A DNA stretch of 13,807 nt, taken from contig NZ_CAKUOF010000032.1 of the NCBI RefSeq assembly GCF_934668725.1, forward strand, positions 1-13,807, written 5' to 3'. Shown here in pieces: positions 7,698 through 13,807 of this stretch. The position numbers and the translations under genes were made by a program. Numbering within the stretch: the first letter of the stretch is position 1; the number at the start of each line of letters is the position of its first letter. The notes under the pieces are model-generated. The model saw only the letters and a list, made by a program, of their open reading frames with translations. It did not search any database and was not told the origin of the DNA. The DNA comes from an uncultured Dysgonomonas sp. (GTDB taxonomy: Bacteria > Bacteroidota > Bacteroidia > Bacteroidales > Dysgonomonadaceae).

Positions 7698-7705
7698 CAA
7701 ATATA
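7698..7705 (-). promoter_or_regulatory. Candidate trxA promoter (-7 box)
   Basis: On the minus strand this reads TATATTTG, a full match to TAnnTTTG and identical to the box before tetR. It lies 37 bases before the trxA ATG and just after the dnaE stop. A clear -33 box is not visible. Confidence 0.5.
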
Positions 7706-7730
7706 ACCAAAGTCTCGGAGATACGGAAAA

Positions 7731-10700
7731 TCAATTTATCTTGAATAAGATGTTTTCGTTTTCCTCCAGATAGTCTATCAATTCCTTGCGGATATTAATC
7801 TTTAAACCTCTGGCAAAAAGTTCAACTTTCATATTCCGTTCACCATCGACAATCTCAAAATATAACAATGAATTACCCACATTGTTTTTGGTTAGAGTCG
7901 AAAGCTCTTCTACCATTTGAGCATTCATTTCATGGATGGGTAATGTAATTGTTATTTTCTCAATTACGTTATCTTTTACATCGGGTAAAAGTTGTATAGA
8001 TACAATTTTTAGTTCTAATTGGTTCTCATTGAACCTCCTTCCTTGAACACGGGCTTTTACATACACATAAAGTCCTAAGCGTCCATATTTACTAAAGTTA
8101 ATATAATCGTCACCGAAAAGTGGTATTTCTCCACTTCCTGTAAAGTCTTCGATTTTGATAATCATATACGGTTTACCATTCTTGGTAATACCTTCTCTGG
8201 CTCCGCATACAAGACCGCCGAAAGTTATCTCTTTGTTTCTTAAGGCTTCTTTATCTTCAATGTCTGCCATTCCGACATTGCAACCATACTTAAGTGCAAT
8301 GGCGTATTCGTCAAGAGGATGGGCAGATAAGTAAATACCGATTAACTCCCGTTCTTTATTTAAGCGTTCGAGGTCAGACCATTTATCAGCCTTGGGTATT
8401 TCCGGATGAGTAGGCAAAACAATATCGTCTCCTCCGAAAAGAGAGTTGGTAGCCTGAGCCTTATCAATCTGATACATGTTTCCGTAACGAACCAGCTGGT
8501 CTATAAAAGTCTCACCTTTGCTGTTTGTTTCAAAGAACTGTTCGCGGGTAATTTCAGGGAAATTATCGAATGCTCCGGCAAGAGCGAGCGACTCTATATT
8601 TTTTTTGTTACAAGACGATAGGTTTACACGTTCGACCAGATCGAATATGTTTTTGTATGGTCCGTTTTGACTACGCTCCTTGATTATATCATTAACGGCT
8701 CCGCCTCCTACGCCTTTGATGGCTGCAAGCCCGAAACGTATATCCCCTGCCTTATTTACCGAAAATTTAAGATAAGACTCGTTTATGTCCGGACCCAGTA
8801 CATTCATTCCCATGTACTTGCATTCGTCCATAAACTTGGTGATTTCCGTGATATTTGATAAGTTTCGAGATAGAACAGCTGCCATGTACTCCGAAGGGTA
8901 GTTGGCCTTGAGCCATGCTGTTTGATAAGCTATCCACGAATAGCAGGTCGCATGCGATTTATTGAAAGCGTATGATGCAAACTTTTCCCAGTCGGCCCAT
9001 ATTTTATTCAACGTTTTTTCGGCATGCCCGTTCTTCTTTCCACCAGCCAAGAACTTTTCCTTTAGGGCATTCATCTTGTCGATGAGCTTTTTACCCATCG
9101 CTTTACGTAACTCATCGGATTGACCACGGGTAAAGTCTGCCAATAGACGCGAAAGAAGCATGACTTGCTCCTGATACACGGTGATTCCATAAGTATCATT
9201 TAGATACCTTTCCATGATTGGAATATCGTAGGCAATTTCTTCTCGCCCATGTTTACGGGCAACGAACGACGGGATATAATCCATCGGTCCGGGACGATAC
9301 AAGGCATTCATGGCAATCAAGTCTTCGAACTTACTGGGTTGAAGTTCTTTCAGGTATTTTTGCATACCGGCCGACTCAAACTGGAATGTACCTGTCGTTT
9401 TTCCCTGACTATATAATTCGTATGTTTTAGGATCTTCAAGAGAAATCGTACTGATATCGACATCTTCTCCTGTAGTTTGTTTTATATTTTCGAGGGCTTC
9501 TTTTATGATAGAGAGGGTCTTTAAACCCAAGAAGTCCATCTTGATTAGTCCTGTTTCTTCAATAACAGATCCTTCATATTGAGTTACGAGCATTGTTTCG
9601 CCCGTTTCTTTATCTTCGGCAGTACTGACGGGCACTGTATCTGAAATAGCTTTCTGACCAATGATAACACCACAGGCATGAACTCCGGTATTGCGCACAT
9701 TACCTTCGAGCATTTGTGCGTATTTGAGTGTATCGCGAGTGATAATGTCACGGCTGTTTGATGCTTCTTTTAGTTCGGGAACGTATTCTATGGCATCCCT
9801 TAGAGTTACTTTCTTTTTATCGGGTATTCTATCGGGAACTAGTTTGGCTAATCGGTTCGACTCTGTTAGTGGCAATTTCTGTACACGGGCAACGTCTTTA
9901 ATTGCCGATTTGGTTGCCATTGTACCATATGTAATAATATGGGCAACCCTTTCCTGTCCGTATTTTTCTGTTACCCAACGTAGAACTTCTCCACGTCCGT
10001 CGTCATCAAAGTCAATATCTATATCGGGCATTGATATACGGTCGGGGTTGAGGAAACGCTCAAACAGAAGGTCATATTTGATAGGGTCGATATCTGTAAT
10101 TCCGAGGCAATAGGCTACGGCTGAACCTGCTGCCGATCCGCGTCCGGGACCCACCGCTACCCCCATATTGCGAGCTGCTGCAATAAAGTCTTGTACAATA
10201 AGGAAGTATCCCGGGAATCCCATGGTCTTCATAACGTCTAATTCAAATTCGAGACGTTCGCGGGTTTCATCATTCATGTCCTCTCCATAGCGTTTCACAG
10301 CACCTATCATTGTCAGGTGTTTCAGGTAATCGGCTTCGAGTTTTATACGAATTACTTTATCATATCCGCCTAAACGGTGATATTCTTTTTCTCCAAACTC
10401 GCTAATAAGGTCTGTTTCAGAGAATTTTTCTTTATAGTTTTCTTCAGTTCCAAACGAAGGGTCTATATCAAAGAATGGCATTAAAGCATCTGAATCTATT
10501 GAGTAATATTCAACTTTTTCGGCAACTTCCAATGTATTGGATAGTACATGAGGAATGTCCTTGAACAGTTCATTCATCTCGGCAGTAGTTTTTAACCACT
10601 CCTGCTTTGTATACCTCATTCGTTTGGGGTCGTCAAGATCTTTACCTGTACTAAGGCAGATAAGACGGTCGTGAGCATCAGAATCTTCTTCTCCGATAAA

Positions 10701-11465
10701 GTGGACATCATTAGTTGCAATAACTTTTACATTATGCTTTTCTGCCAGTTTTAATAATTCCTGATTAACACGTTCCTGAAGGGGATATACTTCGAGGTTA
10801 GCATCGGGACGACTTGTTTTATGCCGTTGAAGTTCAAGGTAAAAATCGTCTCCGAAAAGATTCTTGAACCATTGTATGGCTTCGTCTACTTCTTCGGGAG
10901 TTCCGCGGGTGATTTTTTTTGGGATTTCTCCCCCTAAACAGGCTGATGATACAATGAGTCCTTCGTGGTATTGCTCTAATAACTCCTTGTCGATACGCGG
11001 GCGCATGTAAAACCCCTCAGTCCAGCTTTGCGATACCATCTTGATGAGGTTCTTATAGCCTTGAAGGTTTTTGGCAAGCACTATCAAATGCCAGCCACTC
11101 ATATCTTGCTTTCCGTCTTTTAGCTTACGATTTCGATGCGCGACATAGCATTCGCAACCTAAAATAGGTTTAAATAAATGCGATTCTTCTTCCTGAAGCT
11201 TTTTATTTAATTCATCCAGCAGTGGGCTTCCTTCTTTAGCTTCGGATATTGCCGCTTTGATTTTTTTTATCTCGGCAAATACAGGTGCATTTTTTTTCTT
11301 AACATAGTTATAAAACTCTTTGATTCCGAACATAGATCCGTGATCGGTCAAGGCTAAAGCCTTCATACCATCTCCTTTGGCTTTATCAACGAGCCGTTGA
11401 ATACTAGCCTGTCCGTCGAGCAATGAGTATTGTGAATGTACATGCAGATGTATAAAGGGTTCCAT
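7731..11465 (-). CDS. dnaE: DNA polymerase III alpha subunit, replicative
   Basis: A 1244-residue replicative polymerase of the DnaE (C-family) type. The N-terminal PHP domain (about 1-310) begins IHLHVHSQYSLLDG. It retains His8, His10, Asp17, His42 (TDHGSM), Glu105, Cys176 (SACLGGE), Asp253 and His255 (NDVHF), the positions expected for metal binding. Residues about 58-97 form a highly charged helical insertion absent from E. coli DnaE. The polymerase core carries GPGRGSAAGS, catalytic Asp481 and Asp483 in PDIDIDF, and Asp644 in KMDFLGL. Helix-hairpin-helix (IKGVGGGAV) and tau-side OB-fold regions (EITFGGLVCGAREGITKNGKPY) follow, ending in a short C-terminal domain. The start 15 bases after the palindrome at 11481-11497 directly encodes the conserved N-terminus. 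It lies downstream of ribF and upstream of trxA on the same strand. Confidence 0.97.
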   Translation of the reverse strand: MEPFIHLHVHSQYSLLDGQASIQRLVDKAKGDGMKALALTDHGSMFGIKEFYNYVKKKNAPVFAEIKKIKAAISEAKEGSPLLDELNKKLQEEESHLFKPILGCECYVAHRNRKLKDGKQDMSGWHLIVLAKNLQGYKNLIKMVSQSWTEGFYMRPRIDKELLEQYHEGLIVSSACLGGEIPKKITRGTPEEVDEAIQWFKNLFGDDFYLELQRHKTSRPDANLEVYPLQERVNQELLKLAEKHNVKVIATNDVHFIGEEDSDAHDRLICLSTGKDLDDPKRMRYTKQEWLKTTAEMNELFKDIPHVLSNTLEVAEKVEYYSIDSDALMPFFDIDPSFGTEENYKEKFSETDLISEFGEKEYHRLGGYDKVIRIKLEADYLKHLTMIGAVKRYGEDMNDETRERLEFELDVMKTMGFPGYFLIVQDFIAAARNMGVAVGPGRGSAAGSAVAYCLGITDIDPIKYDLLFERFLNPDRISMPDIDIDFDDDGRGEVLRWVTEKYGQERVAHIITYGTMATKSAIKDVARVQKLPLTESNRLAKLVPDRIPDKKKVTLRDAIEYVPELKEASNSRDIITRDTLKYAQMLEGNVRNTGVHACGVIIGQKAISDTVPVSTAEDKETGETMLVTQYEGSVIEETGLIKMDFLGLKTLSIIKEALENIKQTTGEDVDISTISLEDPKTYELYSQGKTTGTFQFESAGMQKYLKELQPSKFEDLIAMNALYRPGPMDYIPSFVARKHGREEIAYDIPIMERYLNDTYGITVYQEQVMLLSRLLADFTRGQSDELRKAMGKKLIDKMNALKEKFLAGGKKNGHAEKTLNKIWADWEKFASYAFNKSHATCYSWIAYQTAWLKANYPSEYMAAVLSRNLSNITEITKFMDECKYMGMNVLGPDINESYLKFSVNKAGDIRFGLAAIKGVGGGAVNDIIKERSQNGPYKNIFDLVERVNLSSCNKKNIESLALAGAFDNFPEITREQFFETNSKGETFIDQLVRYGNMYQIDKAQATNSLFGGDDIVLPTHPEIPKADKWSDLERLNKERELIGIYLSAHPLDEYAIALKYGCNVGMADIEDKEALRNKEITFGGLVCGAREGITKNGKPYMIIKIEDFTGSGEIPLFGDDYINFSKYGRLGLYVYVKARVQGRRFNENQLELKIVSIQLLPDVKDNVIEKITITLPIHEMNAQMVEELSTLTKNNVGNSLLYFEIVDGERNMKVELFARGLKINIRKELIDYLEENENILFKIN

Positions 11466-11480
11466 ATATATTTAAGAATT

Positions 11481-11497
11481 AAAGGTTGCAAACCTTT
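11481..11497. repeat. Short palindrome AAAGGTT-GCA-AACCTTT, copy 2
   Basis: A seven-base-pair stem with a three-base loop, 15 bases before the dnaE ATG. On the plus strand two further Ts follow. It is related to copies at 6088-6100 and 12647-12661; the C-G pair of those copies is T-A here, so the symmetry is preserved. In the dnaE mRNA it would fold immediately upstream of the start codon. Confidence 0.55.
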
Positions 11498-11510
11498 TTA
11501 GTGCTTTGTT

Positions 11511-11570
11511 GGGTGAATACATTGAAAATAACTCCTGTTCAATCACCCGATATGGATAAGCATATGGGTG
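11511..11570 (-). promoter_or_regulatory. dnaE leader with two mutually exclusive hairpins
   Basis: Two structures compete in the dnaE leader. In one, 11511-11526 (GGGTG, a small bulge, ATTGAA) pairs with 11538-11548 (TTCAATCACCC). In the other, the same CACCC at 11544-11548, followed by g and ATAT, pairs with ATATGGGTG at 11562-11570. Both use the central CACCC, so only one can form at a time. Such switching is typical of attenuators, but no known riboswitch was recognised and the region could be chance. It lies within the 217-base gap between ribF and dnaE, where no strong promoter box was found. Confidence 0.3.
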
Positions 11571-11682
11571 TTTGATTCTATAAAGGTATCCTTTTTATCG
11601 AAAAAAATGCCCCTATATTTTATTGATTTTATCGATGCTTTTTTAACTCGAAAAGAATCAATGCTATATCTCAAATATTTAA

Positions 11683-12636
11683 CTAAGAGTTGTTTTTTTG
11701 TGAGTTTCTTAGTTTTTGAAGAAGATTGGCTACGTTTATTTTATCCTGTTTTATATGCTTTACCAGAGTCTCAAGATCTTTAAATTTTTCGTCAGGACGC
11801 ATAAATTTGACAAATTCAACGGACAATGTTTTACCGTATAAGTTTTGATCGAAATCCAGTATATTTACTTCCAGGCTTATATTGTCTCCATTGTGAAGTG
11901 TAGGTCTTTTACCTATATAAAGCATTCCCTCGTATTGGTCGTCATCAATAAGCACATATACGGCATATACGCCAAAGGCAGGAACGACTTTAAAATCTTC
12001 CCAAATTTTAATATTGGCAGTAGGGAAACCTATTGTGCGACCTACCTGAAAGCCTTCAACAATTTGACCTGATATTGTATATGTATATCCGAGCAGCTGA
12101 TTTGCTTTGGCAATATCTCCTTCGCCCAATAATCGTCGTATACGAGATGAACTAACATGTGTACCACTGTCTAGTTCTTGGGCTTGTATTACTTCAATAC
12201 CTACTTCTTTGCCATATTTTTGATATTCTTCAAAACCATCCTCCCTGTTATGTCCAAAGCGGTGGTCGTAACCTATAAGCAGGGTTTGTACATTAAGTTT
12301 TTCTTTGAGTACTTGTTGGATGAATTCTCGAGCACTTAAAGTCGACATTTCCCGGGTGAAATCGAGTGTTATGCAGTAATCAATGCCTGTTGTTGCCAGG
12401 TGTTTTACTTTTTCCTGATATCCGCAAAGCAATGCGGGTTGATAATCGCTGCATAAGACTTTTCGTGGATGTACGGGGAAAGTTATAACGGCCGAAGGCA
12501 GATTTTGCCTTTTGGCTATCGCTTTTAGCTGCTCTATGAGGTACCGATGACCGGTGTGCACACCGTCAAAGAAACCTATAGTAGCTACCAAAGGTTGATG
12601 TTGGGTGTTGTTATGTTCGGAATCTATTAAGTTCAT
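11683..12636 (-). CDS. ribF: Bifunctional riboflavin kinase / FAD synthetase
   Basis: A 317-residue protein of the usual RibF length that makes FMN from riboflavin and ATP, then FAD from FMN and ATP. The N-terminal nucleotidyltransferase domain starts at ATIGFFDGVHTGHRYLI, with the GFFDGVHxGH motif at 21-30. It continues with VITFPVHPRKVL, LLIGYDHRFGHNREDG and the SSSRIRRLL motif (about 158-167). The C-terminal riboflavin kinase domain (about 183-310) begins YTISGQIVEGFQVGRTIGFPTANI, with the PTAN kinase motif, and contains the GVYAV and SLEVNILDF strands. It lies between the phosphatase and dnaE genes on the same strand. A short palindrome sits 10 bases before its ATG. No strong promoter box was found in the 160 bases upstream. 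Confidence 0.96.
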   Translation of the reverse strand: MNLIDSEHNNTQHQPLVATIGFFDGVHTGHRYLIEQLKAIAKRQNLPSAVITFPVHPRKVLCSDYQPALLCGYQEKVKHLATTGIDYCITLDFTREMSTLSAREFIQQVLKEKLNVQTLLIGYDHRFGHNREDGFEEYQKYGKEVGIEVIQAQELDSGTHVSSSRIRRLLGEGDIAKANQLLGYTYTISGQIVEGFQVGRTIGFPTANIKIWEDFKVVPAFGVYAVYVLIDDDQYEGMLYIGKRPTLHNGDNISLEVNILDFDQNLYGKTLSVEFVKFMRPDEKFKDLETLVKHIKQDKINVANLLQKLRNSQKNNS

Positions 12637-12646
12637 TGAACTGTAG

Positions 12647-12661
12647 AAGGTCTCAGACCTT
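12647..12661. repeat. Short palindrome AAGGTC-TCA-GACCTT, copy 3
   Basis: A six-base-pair stem with a three-base loop, followed on the plus strand by a run of Ts to 12666. It lies 10 bases before the ribF ATG. Seen on the plus strand it looks like a small terminator, but no gene runs rightward into it. Seen in the ribF mRNA it is a hairpin next to the start codon. It is related to the copies at 6088-6100 and 11481-11497. Confidence 0.55.
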
Positions 12662-12796
12662 TTTTTATTGCTTTGGCGTAAGGATAGACTTATTATTCAT
12701 CAATTTAGATGAGTATAGACAAACCTTATAAGCCGAAAGTATATTGTTTAATACTTATTTTGGAGTATAACCTGATTGAATAGTTTCTTGTTATAT

Positions 12797-13417
12797 TTAT
12801 TCAAAGACTTTTCTGAGGTCTTCTTCTTGATCTACCAGGTATGTTTTAAAGCCGAATGTTTCGGCAACGTCCAGGTTCGATTGTCCGTCATCTAAAAATA
12901 AAGTTTCTTCGGGGTTGATCTTTGCTTCTTTGATAACTATTTCGAATGTTTCTTTTGCAGGCTTTGTATGTCCCATTTTGAAAGACCAGAACATTTGATC
13001 GAAGAATGCCGAAATGGGTTCGCCCGAAGGTGAAAAATCTTTAGTATCAGCCCACCCCATAATCACCGGATTGGTGTTGCTAAGCAAATATACATTGTAT
13101 TTTTTGCGAAGTTCTTTAAGCAGATCGAATTTATATTCGGGAATTCCGGTCAGAAATGCCAACCATCCTGAATCTATATCTTTGTCAGGGATATTCTTTC
13201 CTGCTAGTTTTCTTAGTTCGTTATAAAACTCCTCTTTACTGATTGTTCCTTCTTCGAGTTGAAGGAAAATGCCTTCTTGGCGAAATTCGCCCAAAAAGTC
13301 TTCGATGTTATCAACTCCTATTTCTTTGAAACGCTTTACAGCATTATCTTTATTGATACTAACAATTACACCTCCAAAATCGAAGAGTAAATTCTTTATT
13401 CCTGTTAAATCAGCCAT
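12797..13417 (-). CDS. HAD-superfamily phosphatase, YihX-like
   Basis: A 206-residue haloacid dehalogenase-type hydrolase of subfamily IA. Motif I is LLFDFGGVIVSI with nucleophile Asp13. Motif II is YLLSNTN with Ser113, motif III is Lys152 in GHTKPAKE, and motif IV is Asp176-Asp177 in LFLDDGQSNLD. Residues 20-95 form the helical cap. Overall layout and motif wording follow E. coli YihX, an alpha-glucose-1-phosphate phosphatase, though the substrate here is unknown. The position two after the nucleophile, usually the Asp acid/base, is Gly15, as also in YihX (FDLGNV). The frame extends upstream to a TTG at 13480, but the ATG at 13417 is chosen because it directly precedes the conserved motif and the extra 21 residues match nothing expected. 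The gene is on the same strand as ribF, 160 bases upstream of it. Confidence 0.88.
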   Translation of the reverse strand: MADLTGIKNLLFDFGGVIVSINKDNAVKRFKEIGVDNIEDFLGEFRQEGIFLQLEEGTISKEEFYNELRKLAGKNIPDKDIDSGWLAFLTGIPEYKFDLLKELRKKYNVYLLSNTNPVIMGWADTKDFSPSGEPISAFFDQMFWSFKMGHTKPAKETFEIVIKEAKINPEETLFLDDGQSNLDVAETFGFKTYLVDQEEDLRKVFE

Positions 13418-13668
13418 ATTAAACGTTTTATATTTAAGGCTATTAATGTCTGTAAGATATTGTGTAATTTTTACTGACAATAAATAAGCCTGTTATCTTT
13501 TCTTTTATCATGCGAAGTTAATCATTTTAAAAATTATTAGTGATGAATTTATTTATAACTATTTAAAATATCAAATCTACCGGAGTTTTTATCGATTTTA
13601 GTAAGTATGCATAATAGGTTATCAATAATTGAAATTTTTTATGGACTGTAGTGGGCAGTGTATTGCAT
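13418..13668. other. AT-rich intergenic region upstream of the HAD gene
   Basis: No supported gene. Short frames on both strands end quickly. No full TAnnTTTG match was found for the leftward HAD gene, so its promoter is undetermined. Confidence 0.5.
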
Positions 13669-13807
13669 ATGCACTGTGTTAATAATCGTATTCGTCGGGA
13701 ATATATCCGCAATTGGAAATGTTTGAATAAATTCTTCAATTTTCCTAACGCACCCTCTGAGTTTGTTTTTCATTTTGCCTTGATGAAAAACGAAACAAAA
13801 GATCAAG
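13669..13807 (+). CDS. Possible partial reading frame running off the right edge
   Basis: A stop-free frame from 13633 to the window end, with in-frame ATGs at 13669 and 13783. From 13669 it reads MHCVNNRIRREYIRNWKCLN and onward for 46 codons to the edge. The composition (Arg/Lys-rich, then Phe-rich) is protein-like, but no family was recognised. The opposite strand is also open through the same bases, so coding on either strand is unproven. If the true start is 13783, only MKNETKDQ is visible. Confidence 0.25.
   Translation, partial: MHCVNNRIRREYIRNWKCLNKFFNFPNAPSEFVFHFALMKNETKDQ
13761..13796. repeat. Inverted repeat at the right edge
   Basis: GTTTGTTTTTCAT (13761-13773) pairs with ATGAAAAACGAAAC (13783-13796), with one bulged base and a nine-base loop. 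Each arm carries an ATG pointing away from the other. It could be a hairpin around a start codon, a binding site or chance in AT-rich DNA. Confidence 0.4.

Noticed and set aside
9691..10113. A 140-codon open frame on the plus strand
   Set aside because: It lies wholly antisense to the conserved polymerase core of dnaE and its translation resembles no protein domain; it is a shadow of the dnaE reading frame.
11568..11783. A 71-codon plus-strand frame between dnaE and ribF
   Set aside because: It overlaps the ribF 3' end antisense, is rich in Phe, Leu and Ser as expected from AT-rich non-coding DNA, and has no promoter motif.
13418..13480. TTG-initiated N-terminal extension of the HAD phosphatase
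   Set aside because: The extra 21 residues precede the family's normal start, show no conserved feature and rely on TTG while a well-placed ATG exists at 13417.
13639..13773. A 44-codon minus-strand frame beginning MKNKLRGCVRK
   Set aside because: Its length is expected by chance, no family is recognised, and the plus strand is equally open; recorded only as an edge ambiguity.

Overview
The window is an AT-rich chromosomal stretch from a Bacteroidota bacterium, most likely of the order Bacteroidales. A Dysgonomonas-like host is a guess from base composition and protein style. The evidence is promoter-like TAnnTTTG (-7) motifs, an absence of obvious Shine-Dalgarno sequences, and Bacteroidota-style DnaE, TolC-family and adaptor proteins. 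No tRNA, rRNA, CRISPR array or complete insertion sequence was seen.

Left half (about 430-7320, + strand): a compact multidrug-type efflux locus. A TetR-family repressor gene is followed by a TolC-like outer-membrane channel, a HlyD-family periplasmic adaptor that looks like a lipoprotein, two ABC ATPases and two ABC-2 permeases. The layout parallels the E. coli cecR-ybhG-ybhF-ybhS-ybhR locus, except that the tandem ATPase (YbhF) is split into two overlapping genes and an outer-membrane channel gene is included. A 14-bp palindrome occurs once at the expected start of the tetR transcript and once just before the channel gene. It is the obvious candidate for the repressor's operator. The operon ends in a strong hairpin that also serves the convergent trxA gene.

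Right half (about 7340-13420, - strand): housekeeping genes in the order HAD-family phosphatase, ribF (bifunctional riboflavin kinase/FAD synthetase), dnaE (replicative polymerase alpha subunit) and trxA (thioredoxin). The dnaE leader carries two mutually exclusive hairpins. Short palindromes of the form AAGGTY-KCA-RACCTY lie just before the dnaE and ribF start codons, and a third copy lies in the only sizeable gap of the efflux operon.

Edges: positions 1-427 hold no gene but contain a leftward promoter motif. Positions 13418-13668 are non-coding. The last 140 bases hold a possible rightward reading frame that runs off the window, plus an inverted repeat.

The most interesting points are the complementary decay of motifs in the two ATPases (predicting one dead and one live nucleotide site), the duplicated operator, the dispersed palindrome family, and the apparently intact PHP metal site in DnaE. 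No wholly new system is evident; the efflux locus belongs to a recognisable class whose cargo is unknown.
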